Shown: positions 26,071-34,234 of the stretch, in pieces
Position numbering within the stretch: the stretch's first letter is position 1
Layout of the letters: every line of letters starts with the position of its first letter
Origin: Desulfobacteraceae bacterium 4572_123
Lineage (GTDB): Bacteria; Desulfobacterota; Desulfobacteria; Desulfobacterales; 4572-123
Assembly (NCBI GenBank): GCA_002084545.1
Contig: NBLJ01000039.1
Span: forward strand, 1-37,294
Direction of reading: 5' to 3'
Length of the DNA: 37,294 bases
Notes under the pieces: generated by a model
What the model saw: only the letters and a program-made list of their open reading frames with translations
What the model was told of the DNA's origin: nothing
Databases searched by the model: none
Translations under genes and position numbers: made by a program

Positions 26071-26961
26071 TTAAAATTGCATCATTGTTTCTATGCGCCT
26101 GTCTTTTTCATTCCAGAGTGTATTCAACCAGTTATGATAGCGTTCGCGAAATTCCCGGTCTTCAAAATAGTCCCCCAGAATTTCCCCGGTCAGCGGCAGA
26201 GACTTTACCCTTACCTTAATATGGCTGATTTTGCCGCATAAAAGCGTCCAGAAACTTTTGGGCCCGGTCGGGTAGACGATGGTGATGTCCAGAACATGAT
26301 TCAGATGCTCGCCCATGGCGGCCAGTACAAAGGCAACACCGCCGGCTTTTGGTTTTAGAAGGTGATTGTAGGGAGATTCCTGTCTGCGGTGCTTGCCCGT
26401 CGTAAACCGTGTGCCTTCAACAAAATTCATGATGGATACCGGAACGGTTTTAAATTTTTTACAGGCCCGGCGGGTTATTTCAATATCCTTGCCCTTCAAC
26501 TCGGGCCTTTTTTTGGTAATTTCACGCGAATATCGCTTCATGAACGGAAAATCCAGTGCCCACCAGGCAAGCCCCAGCACCGGAACCCAGATAAGTTCCT
26601 TTTTCAGGAAAAATTTCAGCATGGGAATTTTTTTATGAAAAATTTTTTGCAAAACCAGAATATCGACCCATGACTGGTGATTGGCCAGAACCAGGTACCA
26701 CTCGTCGCGCTTGAGAGTATCCAGACCTGTGACATCCCAGTCGATATTGCTGGTAATTTTCAGGTTCAGATTGTTGCAGAAAATCCAGTTACTCACGATG
26801 CCGTTTAAAATTTTTTCACAGAATTTACGCCAGGCCCTTATCGGAAGGATAAACTTTGCAAAAGCCACCGGGAACAGGATGGTGCACCAGAAAAAAGTGT
26901 TGAGGACATATAGCAAAAAAGAAATGACCGCCCGTACCGGACCGGGGAGAAACGCTATCAT
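26071..26961 (-). CDS. 1-acyl-glycerol-3-phosphate acyltransferase-like (PlsC/YihG type)
   Basis: 296 residues. Residues 10-40 form an N-terminal membrane hairpin. Catalytic block I is N94-H95-Q-S-W-V-D100 (NHxxxxD form). Block III is E182-G-T-R185 in VEGTRFTTGKH. These are the four-block hallmarks of PlsC-family acyltransferases, and the overall length and opening match E. coli YihG. It should acylate lysophosphatidate or another lysolipid at the inner membrane using acyl-CoA or acyl-ACP. It is convergent with the rhodanese gene. Confidence 0.88.
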   Translation of the reverse strand: MIAFLPGPVRAVISFLLYVLNTFFWCTILFPVAFAKFILPIRAWRKFCEKILNGIVSNWIFCNNLNLKITSNIDWDVTGLDTLKRDEWYLVLANHQSWVDILVLQKIFHKKIPMLKFFLKKELIWVPVLGLAWWALDFPFMKRYSREITKKRPELKGKDIEITRRACKKFKTVPVSIMNFVEGTRFTTGKHRRQESPYNHLLKPKAGGVAFVLAAMGEHLNHVLDITIVYPTGPKSFWTLLCGKISHIKVRVKSLPLTGEILGDYFEDREFRERYHNWLNTLWNEKDRRIETMMQF

Positions 26962-27256
26962 CGGCTTGGCTCCAATATTTTATGAATCAGGTTTTTCGCT
27001 GTTCCAAGCGGGCCTTATTCGATTGCTATTTCTTATTTTAATAAAAAGACAAAGCGTAATTTTTTGAAAGATATTTAACTTAAAAAAAGATGTGGTTGGT
27101 GTCAATGCAATACGGGACCCGTGACAAAACTTTGACAAAAAAGAGATGGCCGGCTACAGCTTGAAGATGTGCGTTGTTTCAGGAAAATCGCTGGAGCAGG
27201 GTGCCGGTGCGGACCCGGAGTGCCGTGAAAAATTCAGGCAAAGCCGGTTGTATGCG
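26962..27256. other. Intergenic region between acyltransferase and lipoprotein genes
   Basis: No coding frame is supported. The only structure noticed is a short palindrome ACGGGACCCGT near 27110 and a GGCAAAGCCGG motif near 27237 that shares a core with the dispersed repeats at 10331, 11994 and 29728. Whether the latter is a true decayed copy is uncertain. Confidence 0.3.
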
Positions 27257-27991
27257 TTAAAATGCCGCCTTGCCGGGGTCAACTTCCTGTTTTCGTAATT
27301 TTTTACGGCCGGATCTCTCCAGAGCCAGCAGCCTGTTAAGGTTGCGTGTGAAAAAAATGGTGATATGGTATTCGGGCGTACCGTATCGGTCCGTACCAAT
27401 GGTGACGATCAGTTGATCGCCGGCCTTTGTCCAGGATAAAAATTCAACTCCTGCCTGGGGCCATTTGGTGACCACCGGAGCACCGTATTTTTCATGGAAG
27501 GTGTCCATAAAACCGGTTTCGCCTTTAACCGGCTTAATTCTAAAATAAAGAGGCAGTCCGGATTGAGCGGAAAAGACAAGTTCGATATAATTAAAAGGTG
27601 TGCCCTGTCGGGCTGCATATCGATACATATACCTTCTGATGTCATGTTCGACCCGTTCACCCACCGGTGAATTAAGTTGCCGGTTGAGTGTATGCAGGGC
27701 GCTGAAGTTGTTTTCCAGGGCACCGGACGGTTGAATTGAAAGATCGATTATGCCCCTTTTTTCAAAGGAGTGTGAGCCTAACCGATCATCGAGATCCTGA
27801 ACAACTTCCTTGGAAAGACGAGTGTTGACACCCAGGTCGAAAAAAGTGAAGCTTTCGGCCGCTTTTTCCAAAGGGGGCGGATCCTGGGGGACTGAATCAC
27901 CACAGCCGATGGCCGTCAAAAACGCTGCCATGAGAACGGTCCTGATCAGGACAGAGGCAAGACAATGGAATTTGTTTTTTATCGGAGGCAT
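27257..27991 (-). CDS. Putative lipoprotein of unknown function
   Basis: 244 residues. A signal peptide runs from a short basic N-terminus through VLIRTVLMAAFLTAIGC. The lipobox cysteine is C30, and a Gly-Asp-Ser tail follows, so the protein is probably lipid-anchored in the envelope. The mature part is Ser/Pro-rich near the start, then mixed alpha/beta. No family is recognised; the segment YGAPVVTKWPQAGVEFLSWT, with an aromatic-rich strand, suggests a small beta-domain. GGAG just upstream of the ATG at 27991 supports the start. Confidence 0.7.
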   Translation of the reverse strand: MPPIKNKFHCLASVLIRTVLMAAFLTAIGCGDSVPQDPPPLEKAAESFTFFDLGVNTRLSKEVVQDLDDRLGSHSFEKRGIIDLSIQPSGALENNFSALHTLNRQLNSPVGERVEHDIRRYMYRYAARQGTPFNYIELVFSAQSGLPLYFRIKPVKGETGFMDTFHEKYGAPVVTKWPQAGVEFLSWTKAGDQLIVTIGTDRYGTPEYHITIFFTRNLNRLLALERSGRKKLRKQEVDPGKAAF

Positions 27992-28090
27992 CGTTTCTCC
28001 TATTTTGCCGTGGAATCTTTAAGTTTTTTGGCGGCGCTTCCGTTTTTCCGCCATACGCGGCATGTATCAATTAAATATTTTTGCATCAAA

Positions 28091-28279
28091 TCATCTGGTA
28101 AATTTTATGGTTTGCGGAGGATATCTTTTACCGGAGACAATACTGCGGTATCCTTTCAACCGTTTTTCTATAAATTCACCTTCGACGGTAATACTGTCCC
28201 GGGTACATGCGTAAGTACCTATCATTACATTGCGAGTATGGACTTTGTCCTTATCGGTTCTGGCTGGAAATCCCGTCAT
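28091..28279 (-). pseudogene. Truncated DUF2889-like protein fragment
   Basis: 62 residues. VHTRNVMIGTYACTRDSITV and EGEFIEKRLKGYR followed by GKRYPPQTIKF resemble, from memory, the N-terminal third of DUF2889 proteins (HTR...Y...veg.l.D.R...IH.m). The frame stops right where the family continues with its helix-rich middle. The rest was not found downstream. It is probably a truncated gene, or a short protein still made. GGATTTTT precedes the ATG at 28279, giving only weak ribosome-binding support. Confidence 0.45.
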
Positions 28280-28345
28280 AAAAATCCTTTAAATAATAAA
28301 CATCAAATTTAATGAATGATAATTAAGAAACAATCATATCAGTGT

Positions 28346-29104
28346 TTAAGAAGTTTGCTTAAATTCGGAATTAATTACCTGAAACAATTCCCGTCCGATG
28401 GCAAGTCCCAGATCGATAAAGGCGGGACCGTATTTTTTTCCGGTTGCCGAACGGAATGTATGCCTGATGGCGGCTATATTATCCATACCTCGGGGATAGT
28501 GCCGAATAAATTTATCCAGGGGAGGGTTCAGGTAACCGACCATGCTCCATACCGTATCTGTAAAATTATCCGGTCCCCATCGGAATTTATCGGCATCGTA
28601 CAGGCAATCGGAGATCATAGCGCCTGCTGAAGAAGCCGCCTTTTCAGTGGGTTTGAATGCTTCATGATTGCGAATCGCCAGGCAGACATCTTCTATCTCG
28701 GCAGCGGTGAGGGGATAGCGCTTTAAAAGATCCGCGGCGCAGACAGCACCCGCCACCGCATGATTTTTATGCTTTCGCTTTATATCATGGAGCAACCCGG
28801 CACAAAGTGCAATAATGACTCTGCGATGGGTATCTTTATCGGGATAATTTAAAGCACGGCTTTCAATCAATACCAGGGCTCCGGCATCCTCGGCAACTTT
28901 AATTGAATGTTTCAACCCGTGACCGAAATCATCTTCGATGTTATCGGATACCCATTTCCTTAACTCACCCACAAACGGAGTATTTTCCATAATTTCAAGG
29001 GATAAACTAATGGCCCAGGAAAACTGTCGATAAAACACAGGCTCTGGAAGGCGGGCTGCAATCTGGCGTGCATGGGTGCGCAGGCGGATATAAACAGGCA
29101 GCAT
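28346..29104 (-). CDS. HD-domain phosphohydrolase-like protein
   Basis: 252 residues from ATG 29104, four bases after the upstream gene's stop. An upstream in-frame ATG at 29167 would overlap that gene by 59 bases. Metal-binding motifs of the HD superfamily are visible: HGLKH (H62/H66), L-L-H106-D107, H148-E149 and a distal D170/D172 in YDADKFRW. These suggest a hydrolase of nucleotides or another phosphoester; no partner domain such as GGDEF or RelA synthetase is fused. The order with the membrane-anchored gene upstream suggests a two-gene operon. Confidence 0.8.
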   Translation of the reverse strand: MLPVYIRLRTHARQIAARLPEPVFYRQFSWAISLSLEIMENTPFVGELRKWVSDNIEDDFGHGLKHSIKVAEDAGALVLIESRALNYPDKDTHRRVIIALCAGLLHDIKRKHKNHAVAGAVCAADLLKRYPLTAAEIEDVCLAIRNHEAFKPTEKAASSAGAMISDCLYDADKFRWGPDNFTDTVWSMVGYLNPPLDKFIRHYPRGMDNIAAIRHTFRSATGKKYGPAFIDLGLAIGRELFQVINSEFKQTS

Positions 29105-29108
29105 AAAT

Positions 29109-29606
29109 TCAGCCGATTCGATTGCCTGCAATATCAAAGGGGTGGTTGCACACTTTCCAGATACCATCCTCTTTCACCAAGTTTACAGTTTGCTCAAGTT
29201 GATAAATTTTTCCGATTCTGAAAAGCCTGGCGACAATTGTAAAGGCGGGGTGAATGCAACGTTTTGCGCTGGCGCTGACTTTGACCCTGGCGGTTGTATC
29301 ATCCAAACTGATGGTGTCGGTTCGGATATTCGTCAACTGCATCCGCATATAGTTCCGATTGAATCCCAGCTCGGCGGCTTCTTGATCGACTGCATATAGA
29401 TAATCGTTCAGCATGTCGGCATTATCGGATTGTTTCGCAGTGCAAAGCTGATTCAGTGTTGATTCATCCAGCGCATAACAGGCCTTTGTAAATGCCGCGG
29501 CCGCCCTGCCGGGTGTATCCCTTCCGTCTACAGCAATAAAAAGAAGTTGAAAAATAACTCCCGTAAGTATGACCGCAACCAGAAGAATAAGGTCTTTACG
29601 CCCCAT
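29109..29606 (-). CDS. Membrane-anchored protein with an NTF2-like (DUF4878-type) domain
   Basis: 165 residues. The N-terminal segment LILLVAVILTGVIFQLLFIAV is one membrane helix or uncleaved signal. The rest (PGRAAAAFTKACYALDESTL, then the strand-rich ARVKVSASAK and VNLVKEDGIWKVCNHPFD) fits a cone-like NTF2 fold of the DUF4878/lumazine-binding type, though I am not certain. GGAGGA lies six bases before the ATG at 29606. It sits just upstream of the HD gene on the same strand, so the two are likely co-expressed. Function unknown. Confidence 0.7.
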   Translation of the reverse strand: MGRKDLILLVAVILTGVIFQLLFIAVDGRDTPGRAAAAFTKACYALDESTLNQLCTAKQSDNADMLNDYLYAVDQEAAELGFNRNYMRMQLTNIRTDTISLDDTTARVKVSASAKRCIHPAFTIVARLFRIGKIYQLEQTVNLVKEDGIWKVCNHPFDIAGNRIG

Positions 29607-29634
29607 TAATCATTCCTCCCTGTTAATTTTTAAA

Positions 29635-31686
29635 TCATAGTTGAACATATGGGTATGGATTGTATCCGCAAAACACGGCTTTTGATAGCATGGAACTTTT
29701 TTGAAAACAAGGATTATCGACAAAGCCTAACCCGGCAAAGCCAAATTGAAAAGTGAGAAGTGAAAACTTATGGTATCGCTTCTGCCCGCTCTCGCTCAGG
29801 CGAGGCATGGAATTCAGAGCACTCTCCATTTCATATAGAATTGATGGATCGTCAATGGTGGCCGGAACCTTGTATTCCTTGTTGTCGGCTATTTTTTGAA
29901 TTGTGCCGCGCAAAATTTTACCCGAACGGGTCTTGGGAAGCCGCTGGACAACCGTGGCGGTTTTAAATGAAGCCACCGGTCCGATGCGATCCCTGACCAT
30001 CTGAATCACTTCCTTGATGATTTCGCCGTGATCACGGGTAACACCTGCGTTGAGCACGATAAATCCGATGGGCACCTGGCCTTTCAACTTGTCTTCCACT
30101 CCCAGTACAGCGCATTCGGCCACATCAACGTGGTCGGCCAGTACTTCCTCCATGGCACCGGTGGAAAGGCGATGCCCAGCCACATTGATTATATCATCGG
30201 TGCGGGTCATGACAAAAACATAACCATCTTCATCTATAAACCCGGCATCGGCGGTTTTATAATAGCCGGGAAATTCTTCCAGATAAGATTTGATATAGCC
30301 TTCGTCATTGTGCCAGAGAGTCGGCAGGGTTCCCGGAGGCAGGGGCAGCTTGACCACCAAAGCACCGATTTCGCCCGGGGCGGCAACCTTGTTATCAGTG
30401 TCAAGCACCTGGACATTCCAGCCCGGCACCGCCTTGGTCGGTGACCCCTGCTTCACTTCAAAATGATGCAGGCCAAGACAGTTTGCGCAGATAGCCCATC
30501 CGGTCTCCGTCTGCCACCAGTGGTCGATGACCGGCACACCAAGATTGGATTCCGCCCAGTGAAGGGTATCCGGATCAAGCCGTTCACCGGCCAGAAAAAG
30601 GGCTTTGAAATTGGACAGATCGTATTTTTTCATCAGCCCGGCGGCAGGGTCCTCCCGCTTGATGGCTCTGAATGCGGTGGGGGCCGTAAAAAGTGTTTTC
30701 ACCTTGTGCTCGGAGATCACACGCCAGAAAACACCGGCATCCGGTGTACCCACGGGCTTGCCCTCAAAAAGAATGGTTGTGCATCCTTTGAGAAGCGGAC
30801 CGTATATAATATAGGAATGCCCGACAACCCACCCCACATCCGAAGCAGCCCAATACACATCTCCGGCATCCACATTGTAAACAGCCTTCATGGTCCATTT
30901 CAGGGCAACCATGTGCCCCCCATTGTCCCTGACAACTCCCTTGGGCACACCTGTAGTACCCGAAGTGTAGAGAATGTAAAGCGGGTCGGTGGCTGCGACC
31001 GGTACGCAGTCATGGGGCCTTGCATCAGCCATCACGGCACTCCAGTCAAAGTCACGGCCTTTGATCATGGGAGCGGTCTCCTTGGAACGCTGAAATATGA
31101 TGCAGCTTTCAGGTTTTGACTGAGCCATTTCAATGGCTCCGTCCAGCAGGGGTTTGTAGGAAATCACCCGCTGGCCTTCAATACCGCAGGATGCGGAAAC
31201 AACAATCCTGGGTTTGGCATCATCGATTCGGGTGGCCAGTTCTTTAGCGGCAAAACCGCCGAACACTACTGAATGGACGGCTCCCAGACGGGCACAGGCG
31301 AGCATGGCAATCGCGGCTTCGGGAATCATTGGCATATAGATCAGAACGCGATCTCCCTTTTCAAGTCCTATCGCTGCCATGGCACCGGCAAATCCGGCAA
31401 CCTGGTCCCTTAGCTCTTTGTAACTGTATTTTTTTATCGTGCCGGTGACCGGGCTGTCGTAGATCAAAGCGGTTTGATCTCCCCGACCGTTTTCTATATG
31501 ATAATCAAGCGCATTGTAGCAGGTATTGACCTGCCCTCCGGTAAACCAGCGATAGAACGGTTTATTGGAATCATCAAGGACCTTGTCCCATTTTTTGTAC
31601 CAGTGACAGTCTTCAGCTGGGGCCGTCCAGAATTCCTCGGGTGTTTTGATTGAACTTTCAAAAGCTTCATAATAGGGGTTGCTCAT
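29635..31686 (-). CDS. prpE: Propionyl-CoA/acetyl-CoA synthetase (PrpE-type) with repeat-derived C-terminal extension
   Basis: 683 residues; E. coli PrpE is 628. The AMP-forming core is intact: P-loop YTSGTTGVPKG (residues 240-250), HWWQTETGW, the hinge area YKTADAGFIDEDGYVF and the catalytic K590 in TRSGKILRG. The true family end is near M627 (SILYEMESALNSM). The last 56 residues, from PRLSESGQKR to VQL, are encoded by 29638-29805, where a dispersed repeat lies, and do not belong to the family. The enzyme makes propionyl-CoA or acetyl-CoA from the acid, CoA and ATP. AAGGAGG precedes the ATG at 31686. Confidence 0.88.
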   Translation of the reverse strand: MSNPYYEAFESSIKTPEEFWTAPAEDCHWYKKWDKVLDDSNKPFYRWFTGGQVNTCYNALDYHIENGRGDQTALIYDSPVTGTIKKYSYKELRDQVAGFAGAMAAIGLEKGDRVLIYMPMIPEAAIAMLACARLGAVHSVVFGGFAAKELATRIDDAKPRIVVSASCGIEGQRVISYKPLLDGAIEMAQSKPESCIIFQRSKETAPMIKGRDFDWSAVMADARPHDCVPVAATDPLYILYTSGTTGVPKGVVRDNGGHMVALKWTMKAVYNVDAGDVYWAASDVGWVVGHSYIIYGPLLKGCTTILFEGKPVGTPDAGVFWRVISEHKVKTLFTAPTAFRAIKREDPAAGLMKKYDLSNFKALFLAGERLDPDTLHWAESNLGVPVIDHWWQTETGWAICANCLGLHHFEVKQGSPTKAVPGWNVQVLDTDNKVAAPGEIGALVVKLPLPPGTLPTLWHNDEGYIKSYLEEFPGYYKTADAGFIDEDGYVFVMTRTDDIINVAGHRLSTGAMEEVLADHVDVAECAVLGVEDKLKGQVPIGFIVLNAGVTRDHGEIIKEVIQMVRDRIGPVASFKTATVVQRLPKTRSGKILRGTIQKIADNKEYKVPATIDDPSILYEMESALNSMPRLSESGQKRYHKFSLLTFQFGFAGLGFVDNPCFQKSSMLSKAVFCGYNPYPYVQL
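29728..29773 (+). repeat. Dispersed repeat copy 3, inside the prpE 3' end
   Basis: TAACCCGGCAAAGCC followed by AAATTGAAAAGTGAG and ACTTATGG. These match copies at 10331-10368 and 11994-12034. A hairpin CTCGC-TCAG-GCGAG (29791-29804) follows immediately and may be part of the same element. The prpE reading frame runs through it on the other strand. Confidence 0.6.
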
Positions 31687-31961
31687 GCATTATCCTCCTT
31701 GTTTATGTTCAGTTTGATAAAAAAGTGCAATCGGACATTTTTGATATCAGGCAGTGGATTTTAAATCTTGAATTGGCAGATTAAAATAAAAGATTTTCAT
31801 AATTCAACAATCAATTCATATCATGTAAAAAGTTTAAATGAAATACATAGAATGAGTTATTATTTCACTAAGGTTTGCGAAAAAACTGCTTGAAAAGCAC
31901 TGAAAGACACATTAAATACAGCATGCAGCATTATGTTAAATAATTTACAAAAAAGCCAAGT
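31687..31961. other. Divergent AT-rich promoter region between prpE and the HisA-type gene
   Basis: Strongly AT-rich with no supported coding frame. It presumably contains promoters for both flanking genes, but no pair close to consensus stood out. Confidence 0.35.
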
Positions 31962-32726
31962 ATGAAATTTCGACCCTGCATCGATCTTCATCAGGGCGTT
32001 GTCAAGCAGATTGTGGGCTCGACCCTTTCGGATGAAGATGAAAAATCGGTAACAACCAACTTTACGGCTGAAAAGCCTGCCCAGTGGTTCGCACAACTGT
32101 ATCGCCGGGACTCGCTGAAAGGCGGGCATGTCATCATGCTGGGACCTGGCAATACAAAAGCGGCCAGGGCCGCCTTGAATGAATGGCCCGGAGGCATGCA
32201 GATCGGCGGCGGCATAACCCTTGATAATGCCGAAGGCTGGCTGGATCAAGGCGCCGCGGCCGTTATTGTCACTTCATGGGTATTTCATGACGGGACTGTG
32301 GATGAAAAGCGGCTGAAAAGGCTCGTAGGGCGCATCGGAAAAAAGCGTCTGGTGCTGGATTTGAGCTGCCGCCGGCAGGATGATTGTTATCGGATCGTAA
32401 CAAATCGCTGGCAAACCTTCACCGATGAAATAATAACACCGGACCTGCTGGGGCATCTGGCTGGTTTTTGCGATGAATTCCTGATTCATGCCGTGGATAT
32501 GGAAGGCAAATGTCAGGGCATTGAAAAGCCCCTTGTAAAACTGCTTGGGGGATGGGCACAAATTCCCGTCACCTATGCCGGTGGAATCCATTCCATGCAA
32601 GATATCCGGACTATTGAAGAACTTGGCCGGGGCGCCGTTGATTTTACCGTTGGCAGCGCCCTGGATATATTCGGCGGGAATCAGTTTACCTACGCTGAAC
32701 TGGCGGACCGGTTTGCAGATTATTAG
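31962..32726 (+). CDS. ProFAR isomerase, eukaryotic-type HisA (HIS6-like)
   Basis: 254 residues. The sequence follows fungal and plant HisA rather than bacterial HisA: CIDLHQGVVKQIVGSTL, GHVIMLGPGN, QIGGGI, VIVTSWVF, LVLDLSCR, EFLIHAVDMEG and GSALDIFGG. These match, from memory, yeast HIS6 almost block for block. The catalytic acids are D8 and D133. The enzyme isomerises ProFAR to PRFAR in histidine synthesis. No other his gene is adjacent, and no good ribosome-binding site was seen before the ATG at 31962. Transfer between a eukaryote and a bacterium, in either direction, or an ancient split family, are both possible. Confidence 0.88.
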   Translation: MKFRPCIDLHQGVVKQIVGSTLSDEDEKSVTTNFTAEKPAQWFAQLYRRDSLKGGHVIMLGPGNTKAARAALNEWPGGMQIGGGITLDNAEGWLDQGAAAVIVTSWVFHDGTVDEKRLKRLVGRIGKKRLVLDLSCRRQDDCYRIVTNRWQTFTDEIITPDLLGHLAGFCDEFLIHAVDMEGKCQGIEKPLVKLLGGWAQIPVTYAGGIHSMQDIRTIEELGRGAVDFTVGSALDIFGGNQFTYAELADRFADY

Positions 32727-32814
32727 AGAAACAGTTTAAAAAAAAGTACCTACCACCCTCCCCCAAGTTATTCACCACTTCAGCGAGGCAACAGACAGCA
32801 GATCATGTGGTGCA

Positions 32815-33483
32815 TCAGTGCTCAATAATTCCACATACGGCGCTGACAGCCGCATCCAGGCTGGATGTTTTTGTGTTTATAATAAGATCGTAATTAAGCG
32901 GATCTGAAATATCAGCATTAAAATATTTGCGGATAAATGCCCTGCGCTGCGATTCTGTTTTGATTACATGACGCCGGGCTTCTTCCATATCGACGTTGAA
33001 TTCCCTGGCAACATTACTGATTCTATCCTCCTCGGGAGCGATGACGCGTACCCGGAATCTTTTTTCGGGCGGCAGAATAAAATTTGCCCCCCTGCCGACG
33101 ATAACCGCCTTCCCATGCTTTCCGATGGTTCCTATAACTTTCATGAGATGCCGCAGGTATTCATCGGGCCAGATATGCCGCTTATGGATAAGTGAAGATA
33201 TCCAGTCTTCCAGAACCGAAAGCCTTTTTTCATCCAGGGTTTCAAGTATTCTGGTCTCGGCTTGAGCACTTCTGGCCATTTCATGAATCACCTCCTGATG
33301 AAACAGATCAAGTTCAAGTTTTTCAGCAATTCCGGCTGCTACCAACCGGCCTCCGCTGCCGGGTTCCCTCGAGACGGTTATCACCGGAAGCTCTGGCTGT
33401 TCCATTTTTTCATTGTGCATGATCTGCCACTTTCGCACCTGCTCTTCGATAATTTGATGAATGGAACGGTGTTTTGTTTTCAT
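32815..33483 (-). CDS. Cytidylate-kinase-like family protein
   Basis: 222 residues from the ATG at 33483, which has an excellent AGGAGG four bases upstream. An earlier ATG at 33513 adds ten residues without such support. A P-loop-like SREPGSGGRLVA lies at residues 38-49 in the NMP-kinase position. VGRGANFIL and the LID-like EFNVDMEEARRHVIKTESQRR segment follow, as in the cytidylate-kinase-like family (Cytidylate_kin2). Known members are uncharacterised and often lie near energy or stress genes. True CMP kinase activity is not established. Confidence 0.8.
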   Translation of the reverse strand: MKTKHRSIHQIIEEQVRKWQIMHNEKMEQPELPVITVSREPGSGGRLVAAGIAEKLELDLFHQEVIHEMARSAQAETRILETLDEKRLSVLEDWISSLIHKRHIWPDEYLRHLMKVIGTIGKHGKAVIVGRGANFILPPEKRFRVRVIAPEEDRISNVAREFNVDMEEARRHVIKTESQRRAFIRKYFNADISDPLNYDLIINTKTSSLDAAVSAVCGIIEH

Positions 33484-33688
33484 ATTACCTCCTTTCATTG
33501 TTTGCCGCAGCAACCTGGCCGTAGAAGGTGGAAAACAGGATTTGTGCTCAGTCGATGATGAATATCGCGGATTGGATTGTTGGGTGAATTGTTTCTTTTA
33601 CAGAAAAAATGCGTGATTCAGACGCTTTGCGGCGACCAGGGCAAATGTATTTAACTTTGCAATTCATTAAAAGCACATCCACACCTTT

Positions 33689-33784
33689 TTATAAACCAAG
33701 AAGTAAGGTGCCCAGGGCTGCAAATATTATCGTGAAAACCATCATCAGACATTCTATAATTTTTTCGAATATTTGATTTGTCAT
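33689..33784 (-). CDS. 31-residue single-span membrane peptide
   Basis: The product begins MTNQIFEKIIECLMMVFTII and continues FAALGTLLLGL before a TAA at 33689-33691. About 18 residues form one membrane helix after an amphipathic N-terminus. The ATG at 33784 lies seven bases after the stop of the 56-residue gene, so it is probably translationally coupled to it. No family is recognised. Confidence 0.45.
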   Translation of the reverse strand: MTNQIFEKIIECLMMVFTIIFAALGTLLLGL

Positions 33785-33791
33785 GATATCT

Positions 33792-33962
33792 CTATACTCC
33801 GCAACTACTGTTAAAATATTCAGTCGCCTCTTCAACAGAATTGAAAAGCAGCCACTCCCTGGCAATTACTATTCTGCCGCATTTGCGAATTCTTTCGATG
33901 GCCGTGTTTCCGTGGTACTCAAATTTTTCCTGATAGTTTTGATGAAATTCAATTTTTTTCAT
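33792..33962 (-). CDS. Small 56-residue hypothetical protein
   Basis: The product begins MKKIEFHQNYQEKFEYHGNT and contains AIERIRKCGRIVIAREWLLF followed by an acidic tail to CGV. GGGGGA at 33971-33976 lies eight bases before the ATG at 33962. The composition is protein-like (charged, two Cys) and it forms a tight pair with the 31-residue membrane peptide. No family is recognised. It is divergent from the ATP synthase operon. Confidence 0.5.
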   Translation of the reverse strand: MKKIEFHQNYQEKFEYHGNTAIERIRKCGRIVIAREWLLFNSVEEATEYFNSSCGV

Positions 33963-34046
33963 TGTTGGAATCCCCCTTTAAATAGAGTTTTTTCATTTGA
34001 AATCTTCAAACAAGCATGCGGCCTTGCAATAACTTTTAACACACTG

Positions 34047-34067
34047 GTTTGACAGATACGGTCAAAC
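34047..34067. promoter_or_regulatory. Perfect inverted repeat, possible operator
   Basis: GTTTGAC (34047-34053) and GTCAAAC (34061-34067) are perfect arms around the seven-base spacer 34054-34060. The left arm overlaps a TTGACA (34049-34054) that could be a -35 box with a weak -10 near 34073. The position between the divergent small operon and the ATP synthase genes suits a dimeric regulator. Confidence 0.4.
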
Positions 34068-34102
34068 GGAAATAAAAATTATTACCGCTTCGATTTCCAG
34101 TC

Positions 34103-34132
34103 TTGACAGCAGGGCAATTTGCCTGCTATGAA
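34103..34132 (+). promoter_or_regulatory. Candidate promoter of the ATP synthase operon with palindromic spacer
   Basis: TTGACA (34103-34108) and TATGAA (34127-34132) are 18 bases apart. The spacer contains the palindrome GGCAATTTGCC (34113-34123), flanked by GCAGG and CCTGC (34109-34126 as a whole), placed where a repressor would block polymerase. Confidence 0.45.
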
Positions 34133-34234
34133 TAATTTTTACATTGATTTAATTTTTTGGTTCGCCATTAATCATGCTTAATTTTTTGTACTTGAATATT
34201 TATTTAGGTATATTTATCGATTGTGTATCAAGGT

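Noticed and set aside
33783-34052. 89-residue plus-strand frame between the cytidylate-kinase-like gene and the ATP synthase operon
   Set aside because: It is opposite the 56-residue gene, has no ribosome-binding site, and its composition is not protein-like.
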